This document shows, one piece after another, positions 29,588 through 38,747 of a stretch of 44,034 bases of DNA. The stretch lies in contig JAFTJD010000017.1 of the NCBI GenBank assembly GCA_017456585.1, positions 1 to 44,034 on the forward strand, in the 5' to 3' direction. The stretch is from Lachnospiraceae bacterium (lineage in GTDB: Bacteria > Bacillota > Clostridia > Lachnospirales > Lachnospiraceae). Each line of letters opens with the position of its first letter. Within the stretch, counting starts at the first letter, position 1. Under the pieces are notes generated by a model, which worked only from the letters and a program-made list of their open reading frames with translations, was not told where the DNA came from and ran no database searches. Both the position numbers and the translations under genes were made by a program.

Positions 29588-31591
29588 ATGAAAAACAGGA
29601 TTAAAGAAATGGCTATACTCATGATGGGAGCAATAGCGGTGACGGGCTGTCCGATGTATGGACTGTATCCGTTTGTGGCTGCTTATTTCGCAGCTTTTAC
29701 TGATAAAAAGTTAATGAGAAACTTACTTGTGATGCTTTTGCCGGGGTTGCTGGTTGCGAGGAACGAAGTGGATGCGGCAGTAAAGTATGGGGTTTGTATT
29801 TTGGCAGTAACAGCTATATATGAAGCAATGAAAAGAAGTAATTTCAAAATAAAAATATGGGGCTCAGGGATAATAATGGGAGGTGTCGCCTGGCTCGTAG
29901 AGATGGCAGGTGTGGCATTCATCAGCCCTAATCTTGGGTGGCATGCTCTTATGGCATTGCTTGAAGCGATAGTAATAGCTTCGTTTGCAATTATTTTTAA
30001 TATGGGTTTTGATGCAGTAGTAACAGGAAGAAACAGAAGATTCTTTGAGAATAGAGAGATGGTTGCAATTGGTTTTCTGGCGGGATTATTCGCTTATTCT
30101 ATAGCTGAGTTGGAAGCGGGAAGCTTTATTCTTCAACCGATTATTTGTCTTACTATTTTGATATTCGCGCACATATACGGCACCGGTATGGGGAGTGTAA
30201 TAGGAACGTCAATTGGACTTGTAATGCTGTTGCGAACAGGGGATATGGCATATTTCGGTGTGTTTTGCCTCTTGGGTGCAGTAATTGGATTTTTTAATAA
30301 AATGGGAAAATTGGCGAGTATGGCAGCATATCTGTTATGCCTGTGGTTTATGGGAATTACATATGCCCCGTTTATTACCCGAAGTGAGTGGGTATTTGGC
30401 ATTATGCTGGCGGCTGCCATATTTATGCTCATCCCTATTAAGTTTAGATGGAACGTGGACAACTTATACGCAGGGGATGAATTTGAAGATCGCCTTAAGC
30501 GTGGGCAGGCAAGAGTAGTTGAGGCGGCTAATATGTTTAGAAGACTTGCAGGAAGCATTTGCAGAGTGAATAAAGGCGATGATGCGGTTTTTGCGACAGG
30601 GCTTCAGCTTAGTGAGGCAGCGTGTATTCTTGAAAAAATATCTGATTCAATGATAGTTGATATTACTACTGATAAAAGTGAAGAAGAGCTGCAAATAAAG
30701 ACTGCACTTGAAAGAAAGGGCTATGCGGTAAAAAGCTTAAAGCTATGTATAGGAGAAAAAGGAGAGACGAAGATAGCAACAAGGCTTTGTAGCCTGATAA
30801 ATAATGCTGAAACAGTCAGGGAAGTTATACAGGTTATATCCGCTGTCACCGGAAAAAATTTCAGACCTTCCGGCGGAAGCAGAACTATTGTTGGTAGAGA
30901 GTTTTCGGATTACAGCTTCATTGAGGAACCTGAATTTATGATGTTGTATTCGACCGCTTCCCGAACGAAGGATGGGGAAGAAATATCGGGAGACAGTTTT
31001 ACGTATACAGACCTCGGAGAAGGAGATGTACTCCTGGGAATAGTAGATGGTATGGGCTCCGGTACTGTGGCAGGCGAGGAGAGCGAGTTAGTTATCGAGC
31101 TTTTGGAGGAGCTTTTAAAAGCCGGCTTTGAAAAGGCATCAGCTCTGGAACTTATTAATTCCATGCTTATTACCAGAAATGATGAAAGAAGTCTTGCGGC
31201 GCTTGACATGGCAGTAGGAGATTTGTATACAGGTAGATTCGAATTTGTAAAGCTTGGAGCAGCAGCTACATTTATTAAGAGAAACCGATGGGTGGAAATA
31301 CTTAAGTCAACCAATTATCCTATAGGAATATTAAAGAAGGTTGACTATGAAAATACGATAAAGAAGCTTTATGACGGAGATTATATTGTCATGGTTTCGG
31401 ATGGGGTTCTGGATGCTGTCGGCAATGCAAGGAGTGAAGAGGTATTAAGTTCATGGATAGCGGAGTATGAAAAGAAGACTCCCGGAGATTTTGCGGATTA
31501 TATTCTTGATAAGGCGATAGAGGCAAATAACGGAGTGGTAAAGGATGATATGACTGTTCTTGTGGCAGGGGTCTGGGCGAAAAATACTTGA
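29588..31591 (+). CDS. spoIIE: Stage II sporulation protein E, membrane serine phosphatase
   Basis: A 667-residue protein that dephosphorylates SpoIIAA to release sigma-F in the forespore. An N-terminal membrane region with about ten hydrophobic segments ends near residue 290. A central regulatory/FtsZ-interacting part runs to about 455, and the PP2C-type phosphatase (about 460-667) shows SGDSFTYTDLGEGDVLLGIV, DGMGSG (about 487-492), IKRNRWVE, and MVSDGVLDAV with the metal Asp. It is about 160 residues shorter than the B. subtilis protein, mainly in the middle. GGAGGG precedes the ATG. The promoter is of Spo0A type. Confidence 0.95.
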   Translation: MKNRIKEMAILMMGAIAVTGCPMYGLYPFVAAYFAAFTDKKLMRNLLVMLLPGLLVARNEVDAAVKYGVCILAVTAIYEAMKRSNFKIKIWGSGIIMGGVAWLVEMAGVAFISPNLGWHALMALLEAIVIASFAIIFNMGFDAVVTGRNRRFFENREMVAIGFLAGLFAYSIAELEAGSFILQPIICLTILIFAHIYGTGMGSVIGTSIGLVMLLRTGDMAYFGVFCLLGAVIGFFNKMGKLASMAAYLLCLWFMGITYAPFITRSEWVFGIMLAAAIFMLIPIKFRWNVDNLYAGDEFEDRLKRGQARVVEAANMFRRLAGSICRVNKGDDAVFATGLQLSEAACILEKISDSMIVDITTDKSEEELQIKTALERKGYAVKSLKLCIGEKGETKIATRLCSLINNAETVREVIQVISAVTGKNFRPSGGSRTIVGREFSDYSFIEEPEFMMLYSTASRTKDGEEISGDSFTYTDLGEGDVLLGIVDGMGSGTVAGEESELVIELLEELLKAGFEKASALELINSMLITRNDERSLAALDMAVGDLYTGRFEFVKLGAAATFIKRNRWVEILKSTNYPIGILKKVDYENTIKKLYDGDYIVMVSDGVLDAVGNARSEEVLSSWIAEYEKKTPGDFADYILDKAIEANNGVVKDDMTVLVAGVWAKNT

Positions 31592-31650
31592 TTTTAAGCC
31601 GAATTTGGATTAATATGGTCGCAAGGACACCAAGTAAAAGAGGGCATATA

Positions 31651-33096
31651 ATGAACGCTGTTGAACAGAAAATTACGGAGTTTGCATTAAATAAAAACTT
31701 AATAGAGAATGGTGATAAGGTTCTGGTCGGATTATCCGGCGGAGCTGATTCTGTATGCCTTTTTATGTGGCTTTTGTCGGTAAAAGAGAGGTTCGGATTA
31801 GAATTGTCAGCGGTTCATATTCATCATGGAATCAGGGGTGAAGAGGCTGACAGGGATATGGAATATGCGAAGAAGTTATGTCGGGACAATGGAATAGATA
31901 TTATATGCGAAAAGTATAATGTACCTGCATATGCAAAGGAGAGCGGGCTTTCGGAAGAGGAGGCCGGACGAGAACTTAGGTATTCCGCTTTTAAAAGAAT
32001 TGCAGAGAATAAGGGGTATAATAAGATAGCAGTGGCACATCATGCAGATGATAGTGCCGAGACGATACTTTTTAATCTGCTTAGAGGAAGCAGGGCAAAG
32101 GGGCTAACCGGTATTTTGCCGCTTAACGGAATGATAATCCGACCACTTCTTTCGGTTACTAAGAATGAGATAGAAAGTTATCTGCTTGAAAGAAAAGTGG
32201 AGTGGTGTACGGATTCAACCAATATGTCGGATGAATATTCCAGAAATAAAATAAGAGAAAATATAATTCCTGTAATGAAAGAAATAAATGTACAAGCTGT
32301 ACGTCATATACTTGATAGTGGAGAATTTATAGGTGAAATGTATGAGTACTTGAACGCGGAGGCTGAAAAAATCTATAAGACTACAGCTGTGCAAAAGGAT
32401 GGAAAGGTGATGCTTGCTATAAAGGAGGTGGCATCTCTTAGAAGAGTTATGCGTTTGGAAGTGTTTAGGCACGCATTAAGGGATGTTATCTTTGAAGGGA
32501 CACTTAAGGATATTACCGCTACGCATATTGAAGCGATTGATGGACTGTTGGCAGGACAATCAGGGAGAAGGATTAAGCTTCCGTATGGAATTGAGATATG
32601 TCGTGAACAGGAATATATATATTTTGTGAAGGGGACTTATGAAGAAATGTCCCAAGAGAGCGGGTTCAACGAAATAGAAATCAGCACGACAAAGGATGGG
32701 GTATATGATCTTCCCTACGGACAGGGACGACTTCATGTGAGAATATCGGATATAGAACCTTGGGATGAAGGGGAAAAAACATTAAAAATTACAGGAAACA
32801 TGTATACTAAATGCATGGACTGTGATAAAATAGGAGGAGTGTTGTTACTACGAACACGCCGATTAGGCGATTATCTTGTAGTCAATAATGGTGCTTCAAG
32901 AAAGAAACTTAAGGAATATTATATTGATAGTAAGATACCGGCAAGAGAAAGAGATAAGGTGCTTGTTCTTGCGGATGGTAACCATGTATTGTGGGTGCTC
33001 GGATATCGAATGAGTGATGGCTGTAAATTAATCGGAAAAACCAGAAAACAAATAGAGTTCAAATGGGAAAAATACGATTTGGAGGAAGATACATGA
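31651..33096 (+). CDS. tilS: tRNA(Ile)-lysidine synthase
   Basis: A 481-residue enzyme that attaches lysine to C34 of the CAU-anticodon tRNA-Ile, so that it reads AUA. The PP-loop GLSGGADSVCL (about 28-38) and HHGIRGEEADRD (about 58-69) are clear, as is HHADDSAET (about 131-139) in the N-terminal ATPase domain. The C-terminal tRNA-binding domains extend to the end (TRRLGDYLV, RDKVLVLADGNHVLWVLG). I chose ATG 31651 after AGAGGG; an earlier in-frame start at 31588 overlaps spoIIE and has no ribosome site. It overlaps hpt by ATGA. Confidence 0.94.
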   Translation: MNAVEQKITEFALNKNLIENGDKVLVGLSGGADSVCLFMWLLSVKERFGLELSAVHIHHGIRGEEADRDMEYAKKLCRDNGIDIICEKYNVPAYAKESGLSEEEAGRELRYSAFKRIAENKGYNKIAVAHHADDSAETILFNLLRGSRAKGLTGILPLNGMIIRPLLSVTKNEIESYLLERKVEWCTDSTNMSDEYSRNKIRENIIPVMKEINVQAVRHILDSGEFIGEMYEYLNAEAEKIYKTTAVQKDGKVMLAIKEVASLRRVMRLEVFRHALRDVIFEGTLKDITATHIEAIDGLLAGQSGRRIKLPYGIEICREQEYIYFVKGTYEEMSQESGFNEIEISTTKDGVYDLPYGQGRLHVRISDIEPWDEGEKTLKITGNMYTKCMDCDKIGGVLLLRTRRLGDYLVVNNGASRKKLKEYYIDSKIPARERDKVLVLADGNHVLWVLGYRMSDGCKLIGKTRKQIEFKWEKYDLEEDT

Positions 33097-33611
33097 AGAA
33101 TATTAGCGTGATGATTTCAGAAAGAGAAGTAGATGAGAGAATTAATGAGATGGCTATGCAGATTAATGAGGATTATGCAGGGAAGGAAGTTCATCTTATT
33201 TGTATTTTGAAGGGTAGCATTTTTTTTACCTGTGAACTTGCAAAGAGAATAACAGTGCCGGTAACTATAGATTTTATGGCAGTATCAAGCTATGGCGGTG
33301 GTACAGAATCAAGTGGAACTGTTAAGATTAGAAAGGATTTAGATGAACCGATAGCCGGTAAAGATGTAATTGTTATTGAGGATATCATTGATTCAGGAAG
33401 AACACTGAGCAATCTTTTGGAATTATTACAAACACGTAATCCTAAGTCGATACGTCTTTGTACATTGCTTGATAAGCCTAGTAGACGTGTAGTTGAGGTC
33501 CCTGTGGATTATACGGGATTTTCTATCCCTGATAAATTTGTAGTGGGATATGGCCTTGACTTTGACCAGAATTATCGTAATCTGCCATATATAGGTGTAG
33601 TAGAATTGTAA
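33093..33611 (+). CDS. hpt: Hypoxanthine phosphoribosyltransferase
   Basis: A 172-residue purine-salvage enzyme. The PRPP motif is VIVIEDIIDSGRTLSNLL (about 91-108). CILKGSIFF (about 37-45) and FMAVSSYGGG (about 59-68) complete the active site. It converts hypoxanthine (and usually guanine) to the nucleotide. Its ATG overlaps the tilS stop, with GGAGGAAG before it. The tilS-hpt-ftsH order is the standard Firmicutes arrangement. Confidence 0.96.
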   Translation: MKNISVMISEREVDERINEMAMQINEDYAGKEVHLICILKGSIFFTCELAKRITVPVTIDFMAVSSYGGGTESSGTVKIRKDLDEPIAGKDVIVIEDIIDSGRTLSNLLELLQTRNPKSIRLCTLLDKPSRRVVEVPVDYTGFSIPDKFVVGYGLDFDQNYRNLPYIGVVEL

Positions 33612-33629
33612 TTAAGGAGGATTTTTTCA

Positions 33630-35441
33630 TTGAAAACGAAAGGGATAGGTATATATTTTCTAATTCTTGCATGCGTGCTTCTTGCAATGTGGTGGATGAC
33701 TAAGAATAATAATTATGATAATGCCTATAATTACAGCGATTTTGTTGCTGATTTGGAAGCCGATAAGATCAAAAGTATAGAGATAGTACAGAATGCTGAA
33801 GTGCCTACAGGCGAGTTAAAGATTGTTTTTGCGGGGGAGAAACCTACAGAGGTCAATTTATATGTTGCTGACATAAAGATTGTGTTGGAAGATTTGGAGG
33901 CTGCGGGATTTACGGAGTATTACATTTCAGATGTTCAAAGGGACAGCTTTTTCCTGACTACTATATTACCATTTCTGATTGCTCTCATAGTTGTCATTGT
34001 ATTCTTTACGATGATGAATAATCAGGCATCCGGCGGAAGTAACAGTAAGGTACTTAATTTCGGTAAGAACAGAGCTAAGGTTATGACCGAGATGGGTAAG
34101 AAATACACCTTTAAGAATGTTGCCGGTCTTGACGAAGAAAAGGAAGAACTGGCAGAGGTGGTGGATTTTCTTAAGTCACCACAGAAATATACTCAGCTTG
34201 GTGCAAGAATACCTAAGGGTATCATCCTTGTGGGACCTCCGGGAACAGGTAAGACACTTCTTGCAAAAGCGGTTGCCGGTGAAGCGGGAGTTCCGTTTTT
34301 TAGCATATCCGGTTCTGATTTTGTTGAGATGTTTGTAGGTGTCGGAGCATCCAGAGTTAGAGATTTGTTTGAGGATGCGAAGAAAAATGCACCGTGTATA
34401 ATATTTATTGATGAGATTGATGCAGTGGCCAGAAGAAGAGGAACTGGTATGGGTGGAGGACACGATGAGCGTGAGCAGACACTTAACCAGCTGCTTGTAG
34501 AGATGGATGGTTTCGGAGTTAACGAGGGAATCATTGTTATGGCTGCCACTAACAGAGTTGATATTCTCGATCCGGCGATTCTTCGTCCGGGGCGTTTTGA
34601 CCGTAAGGTAATGGTTGGAAGACCTGATGTTAAGGGAAGAGAAGAGATACTTAATGTGCATGCCAAGAGTAAGCCACTTTCGGATGACGTATCCTTGAAA
34701 GAGATTGCTCAGACAACGGCAGGATTTACGGGTGCAGATCTTGAGAACCTTCTTAATGAAGCTGCTATTCTTGCGGCTAAAGAAGGTAAGAGCTATATTG
34801 CACAGGCAGATATCAACAATTCATTTGTTAAGGTCGGTATCGGTGTAGAGAAGAAGAGCAAGGTTATTAGTGATAAAGAAAAGAAGATTACGGCATATCA
34901 TGAAGCCGGTCACGCTATATTGTTCCATGTGCTTCCTGATGTAGGACCGGTGTATACGGTTTCTATCATACCTACAGGTATAGGTGCAGCAGGTTATACC
35001 ATGCCGCTTCCTGATAAGGATGAGATGTTTAATACAAAGGGCAAGATGCTTCAGGATATTATGGTAGGACTTGGCGGACGTATAGCTGAGGAATTGATTT
35101 TTGACGATATCACCACCGGAGCGAGCCAGGATATTAAACAGGCATCTGCACTTGCCAGAGCTATGATTACCAAATATGGTATGTCAGAAAAGCTCGGACT
35201 TATCCATTATGGTTCGGACGAAGATGAAGTGTTCATAGGAAGAGATTGGGGACACACTAAGACTTATGCTGAGAGCACAGCCGGAATGATTGATGAGGAA
35301 GTAAAAGCAATTATTGACGAGTGCTATGATAAGGCAAAGGCTATTCTTGTAGAGCATGAGAACGTGCTCCATAAGTGTGCTAATCTTCTCCTTGAGAAAG
35401 AAAAGATTAATCGTGAAGAGTTTGAGTTATTATTTGAATAA
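33630..35441 (+). CDS. ftsH: ATP-dependent zinc metalloprotease FtsH
   Basis: A 603-residue membrane AAA+ protease that degrades misfolded and short-lived membrane and regulatory proteins. Two membrane helices (about 5-23 and 105-127) flank a small extracellular domain. Walker A is GPPGTGKT (about 200-207), Walker B is [10 protein letters not shown] (about 254-263), the second region of homology is [20 protein letters not shown], and the zinc site is HEAGH (about 423-427). The start is TTG, set by AAGGAGG (33614-33620). It begins 18 nt after hpt, probably in one operon with tilS-hpt. Confidence 0.97.
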   Translation: MKTKGIGIYFLILACVLLAMWWMTKNNNYDNAYNYSDFVADLEADKIKSIEIVQNAEVPTGELKIVFAGEKPTEVNLYVADIKIVLEDLEAAGFTEYYISDVQRDSFFLTTILPFLIALIVVIVFFTMMNNQASGGSNSKVLNFGKNRAKVMTEMGKKYTFKNVAGLDEEKEELAEVVDFLKSPQKYTQLGARIPKGIILVGPPGTGKTLLAKAVAGEAGVPFFSISGSDFVEMFVGVGASRVRDLFEDAKKNAPCIIFIDEIDAVARRRGTGMGGGHDEREQTLNQLLVEMDGFGVNEGIIVMAATNRVDILDPAILRPGRFDRKVMVGRPDVKGREEILNVHAKSKPLSDDVSLKEIAQTTAGFTGADLENLLNEAAILAAKEGKSYIAQADINNSFVKVGIGVEKKSKVISDKEKKITAYHEAGHAILFHVLPDVGPVYTVSIIPTGIGAAGYTMPLPDKDEMFNTKGKMLQDIMVGLGGRIAEELIFDDITTGASQDIKQASALARAMITKYGMSEKLGLIHYGSDEDEVFIGRDWGHTKTYAESTAGMIDEEVKAIIDECYDKAKAILVEHENVLHKCANLLLEKEKINREEFELLFE

Positions 35442-35644
35442 CGGAATGTAGCAAAATGCACAAAAAAATATGTCGATTTTTGTAAAGTTTGTGCACACTT
35501 ATTTTGTATCGGGTGCTATAATAACTAACGTAAACCCCCCCAATACATTATATAGTTTTTTGCTACACCCCATGAAAAACGAAATACCTTCTCCAAAAAG
35601 GACAGCTAGTAGCGGCTGTCTTTTTTACGTTTATAAGAAAGTAC
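35442..35644 (+). terminator. Gap after ftsH with terminator at 35597-35626
   Basis: GACAGC (35601-35606) / GCTGTC (35615-35620) is extended by AAAAAG/CTTTTTT, a good terminator. Upstream lie a TGTCGAT (35472-35478, like a 0A box) and a TATAAT (near 35518) with no clear -35, so an unassigned promoter there is possible. A short open frame across this gap runs through the terminator and is not a gene. Confidence 0.7.
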
Positions 35645-35673
35645 TTGAGAAAATAGTGGCTTTATAATAAAAT
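35645..35673 (+). promoter_or_regulatory. Promoter of the GH13 gene
   Basis: TTGAGA (35645-35650), 17 nt, TAAAAT (35668-35673). ACTATATAGT (35674-35683) immediately follows the -10, and CACTATATAGTG (35735-35746) lies inside the first codons of the gene; this repeated palindrome may be an operator. Confidence 0.55.
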
Positions 35674-35703
35674 ACTATATAGTGTAATTAGGAGAGAAGA
35701 AGC

Positions 35704-37767
35704 ATGTCAGAGCAGAATGGTATTATATTAGAAGCACTATATAGTGATGGAACAAAAGATTATAGAAATCCTGCAGAACCGCTTAAGATGCAGATGGTTG
35801 TACTTACAATGAGAACAGCCAGAGATAATGCTACGGCGGTAACGCTTTTGTGGAACGAGGAAAGGCTGCCTATGACCATAAGTCGGTCAGAGGGACGCTT
35901 TGATTATTACTCGGTGTGTGTTAATGTGGGTTCTGAGACTGACTATTATTGCTTTGAAATTCGACTGGGAGAGCAAGTGCTTCTTTATGATAAACGAGGT
36001 ATAACTGATTACAGGAATAATGATAGGGACTTTGCTATTATGCCGGGATTTGTAACTCCGGATTGGGCAAAAGGCGCGGTTATTTATCAGATATTCGTAG
36101 ACCGTTTCTATAACGGAGATGAAACTAATGATGTAGAAGACAGAGAGTATGCTTATATTAATAAGCATGTTAATAAGGTGACAGATTGGAATAAGTTTCC
36201 TGATACAGACGGAATACGTGAATTCTATGGTGGAGATATTAAGGGAGTTATAGATAAGCTTGGCTATCTTCATGAACTTGGGATTGAAGCGATATATTTT
36301 AATCCTATTTTCGTGTCGCCGTCTAACCACAAATATGATATTCAGGATTATGATAATGTAGATCCACATCTTGGTAAGATTGTGAACGATAGGGACGGAC
36401 TTCTTGCTGAAGATGATTTGGATAACTCACATGCAGAGAAATATATTAATCGTGTGACCTCCAAGGCGAATCTTGATGCAAGTAATGAGCTGTTTCTGGA
36501 GCTTGTACAGAAGGCACATGCGTTAGGAATTAAGGTTATAATTGATGGTGTATTCAATCATTGCGGTTCATTTCATAAATGGATGGATTTTGAGAGAATA
36601 TATGATAAGAACCCTGATTATGAAAAGGGGGCATTTATAACCAAAGAAAGTCCTTATAACGAATATTTTAGTTTCCACAATGGTGAAGCATGGCCTAATA
36701 ATGACAGCTTTGAAGGCTGGTGGGGACATAGAACATTACCGAAGCTTAATTACGAGCAGTCGGAAGACCTTGTAAACCGAGTGATAGCTATTGGTGAGAA
36801 GTGGGTGTCAGAGCCGTATTGCGTTGATGGATGGAGATTGGATGTTGCCGCAGATTTGGGATATTCATCTGAATTTAATCACAGCTTTTGGCAAAAATTC
36901 TATAAGGCAGTTAAAGCCAAGAACCCGGATGCGATAATTCTTGCGGAGCATTACGGAGATCCGTCTGCATGGCTAAAGGGCGGTGAATGGGATTCTGTTA
37001 TGAATTATGACGCATTTATGGAACCGGTTACATGGTTTTTAACAGGCATGCAGAAACATAGTGATGAATTTGCTACACATATGTTGGGTAACAGCGATGC
37101 ATTTTTTGATGCCATGAACTATCATATGTCAAGATATAATACCCAGTCGCTTTATATGGCGATGAATGAATTGTCCAATCATGACCATTCAAGATTTTTA
37201 ACAAGAACTAACAGGATGGTCGGAAGAATAGAGACGATGGGAGCAGAGGCTGCTAATAAGGGGATTCATCCTGAAGTGATGCGTGAAGCTATAGTAATTC
37301 AGATGACGTGGCCCGGAGCACCAACCATATATTATGGAGATGAGGCAGGAGTTTGCGGCTGGACAGACCCTGATAACAGAAGGACTTATCCTTGGGGACA
37401 TGAGGATATATCATTGCTTAAGTTCTACAAGGAGCTTATACGCATTCATAAAGAAAATGAGGTTCTAAGAACCGGTTCGTATAAGAAGCTTTATGGTGCA
37501 TATAACCTGATTGCCTATGGTCGTTTTGACAAGAACAGCAGTATAGTAGTTGTTGTGAATAACGATGAGAATAGCAGTAGATATGTCGAGATTCCGGTAT
37601 GGGAAGTAAATGTGCCGGATAACGCAGTGATGGAGAGACTTGTTCTTACTACGAAATATGGTGTCTCTGTTGATAATCAGGAGTTTATGGTAGAAGACGG
37701 ATACCTAAGGCTTGATATGCCGGAGGTGTCAGCATATATAATTAAGTATACTTTGGAGGGAGAATAG
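35704..37767 (+). CDS. GH13 alpha-glucan hydrolase (neopullulanase/cyclomaltodextrinase type)
   Basis: A 687-residue intracellular amylase-family enzyme. An N-terminal beta domain (CBM34-like, about 1-120) is followed by the catalytic barrel with all four conserved regions: DGVFNH (about 280-285), GWRLDVAADL with nucleophile Asp (about 376-385), ILAEHYG with the acid Glu (about 412-418) and SNHDHS (about 491-496). A C-terminal beta domain ends the protein. It has no signal peptide, so it would act on imported maltodextrins, pullulan fragments or cyclodextrins. AGGAGAG precedes the ATG. It is followed by lgt 2 nt after its stop, so the two are probably cotranscribed. Confidence 0.93.
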   Translation: MSEQNGIILEALYSDGTKDYRNPAEPLKMQMVVLTMRTARDNATAVTLLWNEERLPMTISRSEGRFDYYSVCVNVGSETDYYCFEIRLGEQVLLYDKRGITDYRNNDRDFAIMPGFVTPDWAKGAVIYQIFVDRFYNGDETNDVEDREYAYINKHVNKVTDWNKFPDTDGIREFYGGDIKGVIDKLGYLHELGIEAIYFNPIFVSPSNHKYDIQDYDNVDPHLGKIVNDRDGLLAEDDLDNSHAEKYINRVTSKANLDASNELFLELVQKAHALGIKVIIDGVFNHCGSFHKWMDFERIYDKNPDYEKGAFITKESPYNEYFSFHNGEAWPNNDSFEGWWGHRTLPKLNYEQSEDLVNRVIAIGEKWVSEPYCVDGWRLDVAADLGYSSEFNHSFWQKFYKAVKAKNPDAIILAEHYGDPSAWLKGGEWDSVMNYDAFMEPVTWFLTGMQKHSDEFATHMLGNSDAFFDAMNYHMSRYNTQSLYMAMNELSNHDHSRFLTRTNRMVGRIETMGAEAANKGIHPEVMREAIVIQMTWPGAPTIYYGDEAGVCGWTDPDNRRTYPWGHEDISLLKFYKELIRIHKENEVLRTGSYKKLYGAYNLIAYGRFDKNSSIVVVVNNDENSSRYVEIPVWEVNVPDNAVMERLVLTTKYGVSVDNQEFMVEDGYLRLDMPEVSAYIIKYTLEGE

Positions 37768-37769
37768 GT

Positions 37770-38690
37770 ATGTGTCCTATATTATTTGAGATTGGAAAGA
37801 TTAAAATTGCCGGTTATGGAACCATGATTGCAATCGGCTTCATTTTAGCACTTATTATGGCGGAGAAGCGTGCAGAGAAGAAGGGGCTTAATAAGGATTT
37901 GATTTTTAGCCTCGGAATAACCTGTATTGTATCAGGATTCGTTGGCGCCAAGCTTATGCATTATATTGTTGAGTTCAAATATTACATGGCGAACCCATCC
38001 AGATTCTTGGATATCAATTCAGGCTTTGTTGTATATGGTGGCATTATTCTGGGTATAATTTCAGGACTTGTCTTTTGTAAGATAAAGAAGTTGGAATTCG
38101 GAAGATACTTCGACATAGTAATGCCGTCAGTTGCACTTGCACAGGCGTTTGGTCGTATTGGTTGCTTTATGGCGGGCTGTTGTTATGGTAAGGAGACCAC
38201 AAGTGCTATCGGTGTTACTTTTAAACCGGAGTCGTTCGCACCGCATGACGTGAAGCTTATTCCTGTACAGCTTTTTTCAAGTATAGCGTTATTTGTGCTC
38301 GTAATTATTCTTGTATATTTTGCTAAGAATGAACACAGAAGACCATATAAGGTCGCAGGACTTTATATGATACTATACAGCATCGGCAGATTTGTTATTG
38401 AATTCTTCAGAAGTGATGACCGTGGTACAGTAGGTATGTTTTCAACATCACAGTTTATTTCTTTGGGAATAGTGGTTATCGGTTTTGTTGTATATAATCT
38501 GTCATCAATAATTGAATCCGTAAAGAAAGAAAATGTTACTATTGATGATGAGATTGATGTAGAAGCTATTCTTGCAAAGAATGCAGATGCAGAAGAAAGT
38601 ACAGCTGAAGCAGAGGCAGAGACTGAGGAGTCTACAGAAGACGAAGTTAAGAACGAAGAGTCAAATGATTCGGATGAAAATGTAGAATAA
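37770..38690 (+). CDS. lgt: Prolipoprotein diacylglyceryl transferase family, GCCYG type, acidic tail
   Basis: A 306-residue polytopic membrane protein with about seven helices. It carries the Lgt signature region AFGRIGCFMAGCCYG (about 124-138), the YGGIILG loop (about 89-95), and GRFVIEFFRSD with the conserved Arg, then STSQFIS. Lgt transfers diacylglycerol to the lipobox Cys of prolipoproteins such as PstS. The last 50 residues are a very acidic Glu/Asp/Thr/Ser tail (AEESTAEAEAETEESTEDE) not needed for the family fold. It follows the GH13 gene by 2 nt. Asn and Glu of the usual GRIGNFxNxE motif are Cys here, as in the second copy at 40455. Confidence 0.85.
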   Translation: MCPILFEIGKIKIAGYGTMIAIGFILALIMAEKRAEKKGLNKDLIFSLGITCIVSGFVGAKLMHYIVEFKYYMANPSRFLDINSGFVVYGGIILGIISGLVFCKIKKLEFGRYFDIVMPSVALAQAFGRIGCFMAGCCYGKETTSAIGVTFKPESFAPHDVKLIPVQLFSSIALFVLVIILVYFAKNEHRRPYKVAGLYMILYSIGRFVIEFFRSDDRGTVGMFSTSQFISLGIVVIGFVVYNLSSIIESVKKENVTIDDEIDVEAILAKNADAEESTAEAEAETEESTEDEVKNEESNDSDENVE

Positions 38691-38747
38691 ATGAAAGAAG
38701 CAAATAAGTAGTTACGAAATATATGTATATTGGAAGGACATGATTTT

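Noticed and set aside
35470..35667. 65-codon open frame after ftsH
   Set aside because: No ribosome site, low-complexity product, and it runs through a clear terminator and the next promoter.
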